Below are positions 54,164 to 63,438 of a stretch of 63,460 bases of DNA, piece by piece. The notes under the pieces were generated by a model. That model saw nothing but the letters and a program-made list of their open reading frames with translations. It made no database searches and was not told where the DNA came from. Numbering within the stretch: the first letter of the stretch is position 1; the number at the start of each line of letters is the position of its first letter. The position numbers were made by a program, and so were the translations under genes. Origin of the DNA: CAMLOF01 sp041913045 (GTDB lineage: Bacteria; Pseudomonadota; Gammaproteobacteria; Burkholderiales; Burkholderiaceae_C); the NCBI GenBank assembly GCA_041913045.1, contig JAYSGB010000024.1, forward strand, positions 1 through 63,460. The letters are read 5' to 3'.

Positions 54164-55003
54164 ATGACCGCGTCCACCTCACTGCCCCGCTGGGGAGACC
54201 TCTGCACCACCGACTTCGCTGCGCTCGATCCCGAACGCACGGTGGCCGTGCTGCCTGTTGCCGCGACCGAACAGCATGGCCCGCACCTGCCGCTGTCGGT
54301 GGATGCCGATCTGGTGGAGGGGGTGCTGGTTGCCGCAGGCCCCCACTTGGGCCAAGGTTGGCCCGTTGTCGTGCTGCCCACGCAGGCGGTGGGGCTGAGC
54401 ACCGAACACGAACGCTTCGCGGGCACGCTCACGCTGCGGCCCGAGACGCTGATCCGCCTCTGGTGCGACATCGGCGAGTCTGTGGCGCGGGCCGGGGTGC
54501 GCAAGCTGCTCATCTTCAACAGCCATGGCGGGCATGCGGGCATCATGGACGTGGTCGGGCGCGAATTGCGCGCGCGTTGCGACCTGCTGGTGTACAGCGC
54601 CAGTTGGTTCAACCTACCCTTGCTGGACGAGCATGGGCAAGACCTCAACCAGCGCTTCAGCGCAGACGAACACCGCTTCGGCATCCACGCGGGGCAGGTG
54701 GAAACCTCCATGATGCTGGCGTTGCGCCCGCACACAGTTCGCATGGAGCGAGCACGCGATTTCCCGTCCACCTCGCATGAGCGGGCCGGCCGCTGGCCCA
54801 TCCTGGGCAATGGCCGCAGCGCCAAGCTGGCCTGGCAGATGCAGGACTACCACCCGGCAGGTGCTGCGGGCAACGCTTCGGCAGCCGATGCCGAGTTGGG
54901 CGAGATGCTGGTGCAGGCCGCAGGCCGTTCGTTGGCTGCGTTGCTGCGCGAGATCAGTGAACTGCCGCTGTCCACCCTGGTGGATAAGCCTGACTTTTCC
55001 TGA
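54164..55003 (+). CDS. Creatininase-family amidohydrolase
   Basis: 279 residues. The metal-binding motifs of the family are seen: EQHGPHLPLSVDAD (Glu, His, Asp ligands), NSHGGHAG (His) and HAGQVETSMM (Glu). The family includes creatinine amidohydrolase and mycofactocin MftE, and other members act on cyclic amides in pterin or riboflavin pathways. No specific substrate is indicated. It starts 9 bp after the CFA-type gene. Confidence 0.85.
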   Translation: MTASTSLPRWGDLCTTDFAALDPERTVAVLPVAATEQHGPHLPLSVDADLVEGVLVAAGPHLGQGWPVVVLPTQAVGLSTEHERFAGTLTLRPETLIRLWCDIGESVARAGVRKLLIFNSHGGHAGIMDVVGRELRARCDLLVYSASWFNLPLLDEHGQDLNQRFSADEHRFGIHAGQVETSMMLALRPHTVRMERARDFPSTSHERAGRWPILGNGRSAKLAWQMQDYHPAGAAGNASAADAELGEMLVQAAGRSLAALLREISELPLSTLVDKPDFS

Positions 55004-55041
55004 TTTCCAGCTAAGCCCGCTTGCTGGAGCGGGCCGTCGTT

Positions 55042-55710
55042 TCAGGCGTGCGTGACCCAGTTCGCCAGGTCTGCCCGAGCCAGATGCGGCAACTCGTTGA
55101 AACTCACCAGCGTGTGGCGCTTGGGGTTGTAGTCTAGCTCGGTCACCGAGGTATTGCGCATGCGCAGATTCAGCTCGATCGTCGTTTCCGGCGACGTGCC
55201 CAGCAGGTGCCCCACCACGGTGGAAATCGGGCCGCCGCTGGAGACGATCAGCACGTTGCCCTGGTGGTTGGCCCGCACGTGGTCCAGGGCGGAAGTCACG
55301 CCTGTCACGAATTCCTCGTAACTGGGCATGCCGCGCGGGGTCAGCACACCGGCCATCCACTGGCGCAAGGCATCGCGCAGCAGGCGAAAGTGCTGGCGGT
55401 AGCCCTCCGGGGTGGTGGGCGGTTCGCTAGGGCGCGTGTGCAGCGCATCGATCAGCGCTGCGCTGTCGTATTCGTTCAGGCCAGGCCAGGCCAGGGGCTC
55501 AGCGGCCCAGCCAAGGCCTTTTGACAGCCCCTCCCAAGTCTGCACGTGGCGGCGCAGCGTTCCGGTGATCACTGCTTCAAAGCGCAGACCATGCTCGCGG
55601 AAGTGCTCACCCAGGCGCTCGCTCTGGCGCGCACCCAGCGGGCTGAGCTGGTCATAGTCATCCGCGCCGAACGAGGCCTGGCCGTGGCGCACGAGGTAAA
55701 GCGTTCCCAT
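55042..55710 (-). CDS. Histidine phosphatase (phosphoglycerate mutase-like) with a variant second motif
   Basis: 222 residues. The N-terminal RHG motif (LYLVRHGQASFG) is intact, giving the phosphorylated histidine. The second histidine, normally in an S/T-H-G-G motif, is replaced: the sequence reads VSSGGPIST. Activity may be reduced, altered or use another residue. The gene is convergent with the creatininase-family gene. Confidence 0.85.
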   Translation of the reverse strand: MGTLYLVRHGQASFGADDYDQLSPLGARQSERLGEHFREHGLRFEAVITGTLRRHVQTWEGLSKGLGWAAEPLAWPGLNEYDSAALIDALHTRPSEPPTTPEGYRQHFRLLRDALRQWMAGVLTPRGMPSYEEFVTGVTSALDHVRANHQGNVLIVSSGGPISTVVGHLLGTSPETTIELNLRMRNTSVTELDYNPKRHTLVSFNELPHLARADLANWVTHA

Positions 55711-55767
55711 GGCGGGCGATTGTCCCGGCAGCCAAGCCGGGCGGCAGTCGCCGCGGTGACCAATCGA

Positions 55768-56637
55768 TCACAGGTCAACGGTACCTTGTATGCAGGTGAC
55801 GGCATTGCCGCCAATCCAGATGCTCCCCGTGCCATCGCGCTCCACATGCACCCGCCCGGCACGCCCCAGCGCGGTGCCCTGGGCCGCTATGTAGCGCTCG
55901 GGTGCCAGGCTTGCCCCAATAAGCCACTGTGCCAGCGCAGCGTTGAGGCTGCCTGTTACCGGGTCTTCCGCCAGACCGTTGTTGCCTGGGAAGAAGGCGC
56001 GCACCTCGAAGGCTGTGTCGTGGCCCGGTGTTTGCGGTGCCACCACGCCCACTTCCATGCCCGCCAGCAGCGCAGGGTCTGCGCGCAGCGACCGCACACG
56101 GTCCGCATCGCGCAACATCACAGACTGCCAGCCCGGGCCGTTGTCGCACCACGCGTGCGCCACGATCTCGTCGCGTTGCAAGCCCAGCCCCTGGGCAATC
56201 CTCTGAACGCTTTCGTCATCCAGCGGGCCGCTGCGGCGCAGGGGCGGCGCGGCAAACGCCAGGCGTGTGCGCGCTTCCACCGCTGTCTGGCGGATGGGCA
56301 CCAGGCCCACGCCACATTCCTGCACCACGGTTCCGGCAGCTCGAGGGCGGCCACCGGCCAGCAGCCAGGCGTGGCAAGTGCCCAGCGTGGGGTGTCCGGC
56401 AAAAGGCAGTTCACGCCCCGGGCAGAAGATGCGTACGCGGTAGTCCGCGCCCGCCGCCAGTCCTTCGGCCGAGGGCGGCAGCACAAAGGTGCATTCCGAC
56501 AGGTTGGTCCAGTCGGTAAAGCGCTGCATCTCCTCCGTGCTCAGGTCCGTGCCGTCGAGCACCACTGCCAGCGGGTTGCCCAGGCAGGCGGTGTCGGTAA
56601 ACACGTCCACCTGCTGGAAAGGGCGCGCGCGACTCAT
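55768..56637 (-). CDS. PhzF-family protein
   Basis: 289 residues. The family features are readable: FQQVDVFTDTACLGNPLAVV at the N terminus, the catalytic glutamate in NLSECTFVL, CPGRELPFAGHPTLGT, and EDPVTGSLNAALAQWL. PhzF-family proteins are isomerases/epimerases related to diaminopimelate epimerase; most have unknown substrates. Its start overlaps the end of the aminotransferase by 4 nt (ATGA), so the two are coupled. A shared amino acid pathway is a reasonable inference. Confidence 0.88.
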   Translation of the reverse strand: MSRARPFQQVDVFTDTACLGNPLAVVLDGTDLSTEEMQRFTDWTNLSECTFVLPPSAEGLAAGADYRVRIFCPGRELPFAGHPTLGTCHAWLLAGGRPRAAGTVVQECGVGLVPIRQTAVEARTRLAFAAPPLRRSGPLDDESVQRIAQGLGLQRDEIVAHAWCDNGPGWQSVMLRDADRVRSLRADPALLAGMEVGVVAPQTPGHDTAFEVRAFFPGNNGLAEDPVTGSLNAALAQWLIGASLAPERYIAAQGTALGRAGRVHVERDGTGSIWIGGNAVTCIQGTVDL

Positions 56638-57890
56638 TTGGCCTTCACCTTTTGCTCGCGCACGGCCTGCGCCAGCGCGGCCACGCCCGTGTGAATCTGG
56701 TCGGCTGTGGCGGTCACGAAGGACAGGCGCAGCGTGCGCGGGTCGCCATGCCCGGCGTAGAAGGCGGCGCCTGGCACGAAGGCCACGCCCTTTTCCACTG
56801 CGTGGGGAAGCAGCTCGATGGCGTTCATGCCTTCAGGCAGACGAGCCCACAGGAACATGCCGCCGTCCGGCCGGTTCCAGGTCACGCCCAGGCCTTGCAT
56901 CTCGTGGTCCAGTGCCTGCAACATCGCATCGCGTTGTGCTCGGTACAGGGCACGAATGGTCGGCACGTGCCTGTCCAGGAAGCCGTCCTTCAGCACTTCG
57001 GCCACCACACGCTGGTTGAAGCTGGGCGTGTGCAGGTCTGCCGCCTGCTTGGCCTGCAGCAGTTTGGGGTAAAGCGCAGGCGGGGCCACCAGAAAGCCCA
57101 GGCGCAGCCCAGGGGCCAGTACCTTCGAGAACGACCCCAGGTACAAGCAGCCTTCGGGGTTGCGCGACGTCAGCGGCGCGGGCGGCGGTGCGTCGAACCA
57201 CAGGTCACCGTAGGGGTTGTCCTCCACGATGGGCAGGCCCAGTCGTTGCGCTTCGGCGCTCAGTGCGGCGCGGCGCGCTTCACTCATGGTGCGGCCCGTC
57301 GGATTCTGGAAATTGGGCAACAAGTACATGAAACGTGGAAAGTCCTTGGCCGGGTCCAGGTCCAACTGCAGCAGGCGGCGGCGCTCCGGCGCTTCAGGCG
57401 CGTCTGCAGCATCGCCATCGGCGCCCAGCACGCGCAGCAGGTCCTGCATGTCTGGGCCTTCTTCATCGGCGGCCACACCCACCACTTCAGGCTCCATGGG
57501 CGCAAAGGCCTGCAGCGCCCCCAGGTAGGTGGGTGTCTCCACCAGCACACGGCTGCCGGGGTCGATCAGCACCTTGGCCACCAGGTCCAGACCCTGTTGC
57601 GAGCCAGTCGTGATCAGCACGTTCGCCGGGTTCACGGCCCACGGCAGCATGGCCGCCACTTGTTCGCGCAGCGTCACCAATCCCTCGCTGGCGGCGTACT
57701 GCAGGGCAGCCCGGCCATCGTCGTGCAGTACCTTGGCGCAGGCCTCGGCAAACACCTCTACAGGGAAGGTCTTTGGCGAAGGCAACCCGCCCGCAAAGCT
57801 GATGATGCCGGGGCGCTCCGTCACCTTCAGGATCTCGCGGATCACCGACGGGTTCATCTTGTGCGCGCGTTGTGCCAGGGTCCAGTCCAT
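56634..57890 (-). CDS. PLP-dependent class I/II aminotransferase (2-aminoadipate-aminotransferase-like)
   Basis: 418 residues. The cofactor-binding sequence is SFSKVLAPGLRLG (pyridoxal phosphate lysine) with NFQNPTGRTMS and EDNPYGDLW. The N terminus (ISFAGGLPSPKTFP) matches the subgroup without a GntR domain. It transfers amino groups between an amino acid and a 2-oxo acid. It lies in an operon with LysE-like and DMT exporters, so an amino acid that is also exported is plausible. Confidence 0.9.
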   Translation of the reverse strand: MDWTLAQRAHKMNPSVIREILKVTERPGIISFAGGLPSPKTFPVEVFAEACAKVLHDDGRAALQYAASEGLVTLREQVAAMLPWAVNPANVLITTGSQQGLDLVAKVLIDPGSRVLVETPTYLGALQAFAPMEPEVVGVAADEEGPDMQDLLRVLGADGDAADAPEAPERRRLLQLDLDPAKDFPRFMYLLPNFQNPTGRTMSEARRAALSAEAQRLGLPIVEDNPYGDLWFDAPPPAPLTSRNPEGCLYLGSFSKVLAPGLRLGFLVAPPALYPKLLQAKQAADLHTPSFNQRVVAEVLKDGFLDRHVPTIRALYRAQRDAMLQALDHEMQGLGVTWNRPDGGMFLWARLPEGMNAIELLPHAVEKGVAFVPGAAFYAGHGDPRTLRLSFVTATADQIHTGVAALAQAVREQKVKAK

Positions 57891-57893
57891 GGT

Positions 57894-58847
57894 TCAGTTC
57901 TTTCCTTGTGTAGTGGTTTGTATAGAAGTGCGCTTGCCCAGCAGCACGGTAAAGGTCACGGCTAGGCCGAACGTCAGTGTCGCTGCGTCCAGTGTCTCGC
58001 CCAGCAAGGGCACGGCGAACAGCAGGCTCAGAAAGGGTTGCAGCAGTTGCACCTGGCTCACGCGCACAGGGCCGCCCAGGGCCAACCCTCGGTACCAGGC
58101 AAAAAAGCCCAGCCACATCGAGAACACAGCCACATAGCCAAAAGCCATCCAACTGGCGATAGCCACCTCTGTCACCGAGACTGGCTGAAACCAGGCGGTC
58201 AGCGGCAGCGTCACCGGCAAGGCAATCAGCAGCACCCAGCAAATCACCTGCTCCGCGCCCAACCGCGGCGTCAGTCTGGCGCCACCCACATAGCCCAGCG
58301 AGGCACTTCCCATCGCCACCAGCAGCCATGCGTCAGCGTGGCTCAGGTGCAGTCCGCCTGCGCGCCATGCCATGAACATCAACACCAAGCCCGTGCCCAG
58401 CAGACTCAGCAGCCAGAAAACGAGGCTGGGCCGCTGGCGCAGCCACACGGCGGCCACGCAGGCAGTCGCCAGCGGCAGCAACCCGGTGACCACGGCAGCA
58501 TGGGTGCTGGGCACCTCGCGCAGTGCCATCGCCAATCCCAGGGGGAAACCCAGCACCACCCCCAGCGCTGTGAACGCCAGCAGGGCCCATTCGGCGGGGC
58601 GTGGAACGTTCAACCGGCCTCGGCCATGCAGCCAAGCCAGATAAAGCAAAGACAGGCAACCCGCCACCGCCGCCCGCCCGAAGGTGACGAAGCTGGGGTG
58701 CAACTGTGGAACAGTGGTGTCGCCCACGGCCAGGCGCGTCATGGGCAGGGTCAGCGCGAAGATCGTCACGCCCAGCAGGCCAAGCCACAGGCCTCGCACG
58801 GTCTGGTCCTTTGGTTCCGTCAACGCCTGTGCATGTGCCATCGTCAT
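57894..58847 (-). CDS. EamA/DMT-family transporter
   Basis: 317 residues from the ATG at 58847, which overlaps the LysE-like gene stop by 4 nt (ATGA). About ten hydrophobic segments in two EamA halves (LGLLGVTIFALTLPMTRLAV at the start). Substrate unknown; context suggests amino acids or derivatives. The aminotransferase begins 3 bp after its stop. Confidence 0.88.
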   Translation of the reverse strand: MTMAHAQALTEPKDQTVRGLWLGLLGVTIFALTLPMTRLAVGDTTVPQLHPSFVTFGRAAVAGCLSLLYLAWLHGRGRLNVPRPAEWALLAFTALGVVLGFPLGLAMALREVPSTHAAVVTGLLPLATACVAAVWLRQRPSLVFWLLSLLGTGLVLMFMAWRAGGLHLSHADAWLLVAMGSASLGYVGGARLTPRLGAEQVICWVLLIALPVTLPLTAWFQPVSVTEVAIASWMAFGYVAVFSMWLGFFAWYRGLALGGPVRVSQVQLLQPFLSLLFAVPLLGETLDAATLTFGLAVTFTVLLGKRTSIQTTTQGKN

Positions 58848-59491
58848 GCGCCTCCCGTCCGGCCCAGGCCAGTCGCCAGCATCCACAGCGCAGTGAGCAC
58901 CAAGGCCAGGGCCATGCCCCGGTTGAACCAGCGCAAGCGTCGTCCTGTGGGTTGGCCGTTCACAAGCGGCCCCGTCAGCCAGCCGCGCAGCACGGACCCG
59001 ATCAGTGCATAGGTCAGGTTGCTTGCAAAGGCATAGGCCATCAGCACCGGCACGACCAGCCAGAAGCGTTGCAGCGCGTCCGGTTGTCCAGCAATCCAGC
59101 CCGCCACGATGGACAAAGCCAGCATCCAGGCCTTGATGTTGAGAAACTGCAAGCCCACCCCGCGTGTGAAGGTCACGTTCAGGCTGGCGGGGTTCGCGTT
59201 GGACAGCGTGCTGCTCCCTGCCAGGCGCCAAGCCAGCCACAGCAGGTAGGCCACCCCGCTCACCAGAATGGCACCACGCAACAATGGTGCGGCCAGCACC
59301 AAGGCCCCCACGCCTGCTGCGCAGAGTGTCAGCAGCAGAGTCCAGCCCACCGGCACAGCACACACGAAACGCATGGCCCGGCGCAAGCCAAAGTTGGCCG
59401 CCAGCGCCGTGGACAGCGTCGTGTTCGGCCCAGGTGTAAAGCTCGTGGCCGTTGCCAGTGTCAGCAGTGCGCCAAATTCACTCGCATCCAT
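58844..59491 (-). CDS. LysE/RhtB-family amino acid exporter
   Basis: 215 residues with about six hydrophobic segments and the family start signature ATATSFTPGPNTTL. Members export amino acids such as lysine, homoserine or threonine. First gene of a four-gene operon (LysE-like, DMT, aminotransferase, PhzF-like), divergent from a MocR-type regulator with repeats in the gap. Confidence 0.9.
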   Translation of the reverse strand: MDASEFGALLTLATATSFTPGPNTTLSTALAANFGLRRAMRFVCAVPVGWTLLLTLCAAGVGALVLAAPLLRGAILVSGVAYLLWLAWRLAGSSTLSNANPASLNVTFTRGVGLQFLNIKAWMLALSIVAGWIAGQPDALQRFWLVVPVLMAYAFASNLTYALIGSVLRGWLTGPLVNGQPTGRRLRWFNRGMALALVLTALWMLATGLGRTGGA

Positions 59492-59545
59492 TGGCTGCTC
59501 GTTTGGTGAAAGAGGAAGTCATGTCATCAATATAGAGTTTCAAAC

Positions 59546-59593
59546 CAGTACACATGCAGTACAGTTAAGCGGTTCACTGCATAAACTGTATGG
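59546..59593. promoter_or_regulatory. Candidate operator for the MocR-type regulator
   Basis: The divergent gap holds CAGTACA twice, at 59546-59552 and 59557-59563 (11 bp apart, one helical turn). ATGCAGT (59554-59560) and ACTGCAT (59576-59582) form an inverted pair, and CTGTATGG ends at 59593. MocR regulators typically bind such direct repeats in the intergenic region. Confidence 0.5.
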
Positions 59594-59653
59594 TCTCGAC
59601 CAGCCACACACCTGTCGCCTTGTTGTCCATGACCGCTCCCTTATTTATTCGCC

Positions 59654-61111
59654 ATGTCTTTTCCTGACACCGATGCAGCCTCCACAGCAGGCGCTCTCAC
59701 CAGGGGAGGTGGCGTTTCCCTGGCCCAGCAACTGGCAGACCGCTTTGCTATTCGCATCCGCGACCGGCTGCTGGCGCCAGGTACACGGTTGCCCAGTGTC
59801 AGGCAATGTGCGGGGCTTCATGGTTTGAGCCCCTCCACCGTTGTGGCAGCGTATGACCAACTTCTCGCTCGCGGCTTGATCGAGGCGCGCCGCAACCGCG
59901 GTTTTTTCGTTCGCGAGCGCTCCGGTGCTTCTTCGGCGTACCCGTCACCACATTCGGAAAGAGGTGGCGTCACTCCCAAGCCCCAAGCGCCGGTCAACGC
60001 CGCCGCACTCATTCGCGGCATGTTCCACGGCTCTGACGACCGTCCGCAACCCTGCATGGGGGTGCTGCCTCCAGATTGGCTGGCTTCCAGCTTCATGCCA
60101 GCCGCATTGCGCCGCGTCACAGCTTCGCGCGCGCTCACCGACGCCTCCCTGCGTTATGGCGACCCCAAGGGGGACCCGCACCTGCGGCAAGTTTTGGCCG
60201 GGCGACTCCAGTCCCAGGGCCTGCCAGTGAGTGATGAGCATGTCATCACCACCGTAGGAGCCACGCACGCACTGGACATCATCAGCCGTACCCTGCTGCG
60301 CCCTGGTGACTCCGTCATGGTAGAGGAGCCCGGTTGGGCCGTCGAGTTCGCACGCCTGCAGTCCTTGGGCATGCGGCTGCTGCCCGTGCCGCGCGGGCCA
60401 GCCGGCCCTGATCTTGAGACCATGAGCCGCTATTGCGAGGAGCATGCGCCCAAACTCTTTGTCAGCGTCAGCGTGTTGCACAACCCTACGGGCTTCAGCT
60501 TATCGCCCGCCTGTGCCCATCGGGTGCTGCAACTGGCGCAGCGGCACGGCTTCTACGTGGTGGAAGATGACACCTACAGCCACATCGCTCCCGAACACGC
60601 CACACGCATGTCCATGCTCGACGGGCTGCAGAACACGTTCTACGTCAGCGGCTTTGCCAAAATCCTCGCGCCCAACTGGCGCGTTGGCTACCTCGCGGCG
60701 CCCACGGCCTGGGTCGAGCGACTCCTGGACACCAAGTTGCTCTCCACCCTCACCACGCCCAGTCTCATGGAGCGCGCGCTCGCCCTCTGCATTGAACAGG
60801 GTCAGTTGCGCCGCCATGCCGAACGCATCCGTGCCCGTCTCGACACGGCTCGTCAGCGCAGCGTGAAGTTGGCGCAGGCTTCAGGTTGTCGTTTCGTGTC
60901 TGAACCCGCTGGGCTTTTCGGCTGGGTGGATACTGGCGTGGACACCGAGGTTCTCGCACAGCGCCTGCTGGACGAAGGCATCCTCATCGCCCCGGGCACG
61001 CTGTTTCATGCCCACCGTACACCCAGCACCCTCATGCGCATCAACTTCGCCACCACGCAGTCCGCAGATTTCTGGCGCACGCTCGACAAGGTTCGCTTGA
61101 CCGTGGATTGA
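59654..61111 (+). CDS. MocR-type (GntR plus aminotransferase) transcriptional regulator
   Basis: 485 residues. The N-terminal GntR winged helix-turn-helix (IRDRLLAPGTRLPSVRQ, GLSPSTVVAAYDQL) is followed by a class I aminotransferase-like domain with the pyridoxal lysine in SGFAKILAPNWRVG and HNPTGFSLSP. The PLP-bearing domain senses amino acids or vitamins. It is divergent from an exporter-aminotransferase operon, so it probably regulates it. Confidence 0.92.
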   Translation: MSFPDTDAASTAGALTRGGGVSLAQQLADRFAIRIRDRLLAPGTRLPSVRQCAGLHGLSPSTVVAAYDQLLARGLIEARRNRGFFVRERSGASSAYPSPHSERGGVTPKPQAPVNAAALIRGMFHGSDDRPQPCMGVLPPDWLASSFMPAALRRVTASRALTDASLRYGDPKGDPHLRQVLAGRLQSQGLPVSDEHVITTVGATHALDIISRTLLRPGDSVMVEEPGWAVEFARLQSLGMRLLPVPRGPAGPDLETMSRYCEEHAPKLFVSVSVLHNPTGFSLSPACAHRVLQLAQRHGFYVVEDDTYSHIAPEHATRMSMLDGLQNTFYVSGFAKILAPNWRVGYLAAPTAWVERLLDTKLLSTLTTPSLMERALALCIEQGQLRRHAERIRARLDTARQRSVKLAQASGCRFVSEPAGLFGWVDTGVDTEVLAQRLLDEGILIAPGTLFHAHRTPSTLMRINFATTQSADFWRTLDKVRLTVD

Positions 61112-61165
61112 CAGCCACGCCATGCCTGGGCTTGCCAAGCTGAATCTCTACGCATCGGTCCGGTC

Positions 61166-63076
61166 TCAACCCAACTGGCTCAGGGCATCCCAGCGCTCCA
61201 AGGCTTCCATCAGCGCCTCCTCGATCTCGCCATGCCGGGTGGCCATTGCCGCAGCCTTCGTCGGGTCGCTGCCATAGAGCGACCCATCCGCCAGTGCATC
61301 GTCAATCGTCTTCTGCTCGGCCTCCAGGGCCTCAATTCGCAGCGGCAGCGCCTCCAGCTCGCGTTGCTCCTTGTAACTGAGCTTGCGCTTCGCGTTTGTC
61401 GCGGGACTTGCAGGCGGCGTGCCAGGCTTTTGGCTTTCCGCTGGTACAGGCGCTTTCACGGCGGGCGCGTCGGTGTTTTGCTCCCGCAGCTCACGGGCCC
61501 GCGCTGCCTGGGTCTGCCAGTCCAGCACGCCCCCTTCATACTCACGCCACAGGCCGTTGCCCTCGAACACCAGCGTGCTCGTCACCACGTTGTCCAGGAA
61601 GCGCCGGTCGTGACTCACCAGAAACACCGTGCCCTGGTACTCGGCCAGCAAACTCTCCAGCAGTTCCAGCGTCTCAATGTCCAGATCGTTCGTCGGTTCG
61701 TCCAGCACCAGCACGTTGGCGGGGCGGGCAAACAGGCGAGCCAGCAGCAAGCGGTTGCGCTCGCCGCCCGACAGCGACCTCACCGGCGAATGCGCCCGAG
61801 CCGGAGAAAACAAAAAGTCGCCCAGGTAGCTCTTCACGTGGGTGCGCCGCCCGCCTATCTCTATCCATTCGCTGCCCGGGCTGATGAAGTCCTCCAGCGT
61901 CGAGTCCAAGTCCAACTGTTCGCGCAACTGGTCAAAATAGGCCACCTGCAGCTGTGTGCCGCGCCGAACAGTACCTTCGTCTGGCGCCAGTTCACCCAGA
62001 ATCAGCTTGAGCAGCGTGGTCTTGCCCGCGCCGTTCGGGCCAATCAGGCCAATCTTGTCGCCGCGCAACACCGTCGTGGTCAGTTGCCGCACCACCTCCT
62101 TGCGTTGCGGGCCTTCGCCAAAGGCCTTGCTCACCTGCGTCAACTCGGCTACCAGTTTCCCGCTCGACACGCCACTGTCCACCTCCATGCGGACCTTGCC
62201 CACCACATCCCGTCGTGCGGCCCGTTGCGCCCGCAATTGCTTCAACCTTTCGATCCGCGCCTGTGCCCGTGTGCGGCGTGCCTCCACGCCTTTGCGGATC
62301 CACACCTCTTCCTGTGCCAGCAGCTTGTCAGCCTTGGCCTGGACCACCGCCTCCTGCGCCAACTGTTCCTCTTTTAGCACCTGGTAGCGCGAGAAGTTGC
62401 CTGGGTAACTGTTCAATCTGCCTCGGTCCAGTTCCACCATCCGCGTCGCCACGGCGTCCAGGAATGCGCGGTCATGGCTGATCACCACCACGCTGCCCTT
62501 GAAATTGATCAGCAGATCCTCCAGCCAGCCTATGGCCTCCAGGTCCAGATGGTTGGTCGGTTCGTCAAGCAGCAGCACGTCCGGCTGGCGCACCAGCGCC
62601 TGCGCCAGCGCCACCCGCTTGGCCGTTCCACCCGACAAGCCCTGCACCTTGCCATTCGCATCCAAGTGCAGTCGCTCCAGCGTCTCATTGACACGCTGCT
62701 CCCACGTCCAGCCGTCCAGTGCGTCGATGCGGCTGTGCAGCACATCCAGATCCACGTCGCCCTGTGGGTGTTGGTATTGTTCCAGCAGCGTGCGAATATC
62801 AGCCAGCCCTTCGGCCACCGCCTCAAACACCGTGTGGTTGGCGTCCAGGTTGGCTTCCTGGGCCACATATGCTGTTTTCAGTCCGGTCTGGCGCTGCAGT
62901 AGGCCGTCGTCAGGCCGCTCCAGTTCCGCCAAAATCCGCAGCAGCGATGACTTGCCCGTGCCATTGCGGCCGATCAATCCCACCCGCTCACGGGGCTCCA
63001 GGGCAAAGTCACAGTGGTCCAGCAGCGGAACGTGTCCATAGGCCAGGCAGGCCTGTTGTAGAGTAAGAAGAGCCAT
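61166..63076 (-). CDS. uup: ABC-F ATPase Uup
   Basis: 636 residues. Two ABC ATPase domains: Walker A GRNGTGKSS and GPNGAGKTT; signatures LSGGTAKR and LSGGERNR; Walker B LLLDEPTNHLD and LVLDEPTNDLD. The C-terminal coiled-coil (YKEQRELEALPLRIEALEAE) is the Uup-type DNA/RNA-binding extension. Uup is linked to transposon excision and ribosome function in E. coli. The start at 63076 has no evident Shine-Dalgarno site. Confidence 0.94.
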   Translation of the reverse strand: MALLTLQQACLAYGHVPLLDHCDFALEPRERVGLIGRNGTGKSSLLRILAELERPDDGLLQRQTGLKTAYVAQEANLDANHTVFEAVAEGLADIRTLLEQYQHPQGDVDLDVLHSRIDALDGWTWEQRVNETLERLHLDANGKVQGLSGGTAKRVALAQALVRQPDVLLLDEPTNHLDLEAIGWLEDLLINFKGSVVVISHDRAFLDAVATRMVELDRGRLNSYPGNFSRYQVLKEEQLAQEAVVQAKADKLLAQEEVWIRKGVEARRTRAQARIERLKQLRAQRAARRDVVGKVRMEVDSGVSSGKLVAELTQVSKAFGEGPQRKEVVRQLTTTVLRGDKIGLIGPNGAGKTTLLKLILGELAPDEGTVRRGTQLQVAYFDQLREQLDLDSTLEDFISPGSEWIEIGGRRTHVKSYLGDFLFSPARAHSPVRSLSGGERNRLLLARLFARPANVLVLDEPTNDLDIETLELLESLLAEYQGTVFLVSHDRRFLDNVVTSTLVFEGNGLWREYEGGVLDWQTQAARARELREQNTDAPAVKAPVPAESQKPGTPPASPATNAKRKLSYKEQRELEALPLRIEALEAEQKTIDDALADGSLYGSDPTKAAAMATRHGEIEEALMEALERWDALSQLG

Positions 63077-63120
63077 ATAGGGTTGGATTATCCCGATTGC
63101 TCATGCTAGGCGTTTCGCGG

Positions 63121-63163
63121 CTACCGTTGTGCACGCTATATATAGAGGCGTCTGCAACGGTAG
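63121..63163 (-). promoter_or_regulatory. Hairpin in the uup upstream region
   Basis: CTACCGTTG (63121-63129) and CAACGGTAG (63155-63163) form a perfect 9-bp inverted repeat. Inside, ACGC and GCGT can extend the stem. It lies between the 15-codon ORF and the uup start on the same strand and has the position expected of an attenuator or leader structure. Confidence 0.45.
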
Positions 63164-63170
63164 TCATCTG

Positions 63171-63218
63171 TCAGTTGCAGTTGCCGTCTATTGAGGTGCG
63201 CGTACTTGCAAGACTCAT
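63171..63218 (-). CDS. Putative 15-codon leader ORF upstream of uup
   Basis: Reads MSLASTRTSIDGNCN from the ATG at 63218. A strong Shine-Dalgarno sequence (GGAAGGAGG on the minus strand, about 63229-63237) lies 10 nt upstream. It ends 95 bp before uup, with a hairpin in between. Coding status is unproven; the only support is the ribosome binding site and the position before an ABC-F gene, a class in which leader-peptide control is known for some members. Confidence 0.3.
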   Translation of the reverse strand: MSLASTRTSIDGNCN

Positions 63219-63413
63219 CCGCTTGCTGCCTCCTTCCTAAAACAACCCACAATCCGACAGGCCGCAAAGCGTTCCAAGCGTGTCAGCCTACGGGCCTGTG
63301 TCAATAACGTAGGGCGCAACGCCGCGCTGCCGGTGATGGGTCATGTGAGATGACTTCATGTCATAGAGATGGGGCTCACCGGCTCCTGCCGAGCGGGCGG
63401 CTGGCACGCCCCT

Positions 63414-63438
63414 GCGGCAGCCGCGCCGCAAAATTTTT
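63414..63438 (+). terminator. Intrinsic terminator-like hairpin near the right edge
   Basis: GCGGC (63414-63418), AGCCGC loop, GCCGC (63425-63429), then AAAATTTTT (63430-63438). The orientation suits a plus-strand transcript from within 63240-63410, where only nested inverted repeats and no gene are seen. It could end a small RNA. Confidence 0.4.
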
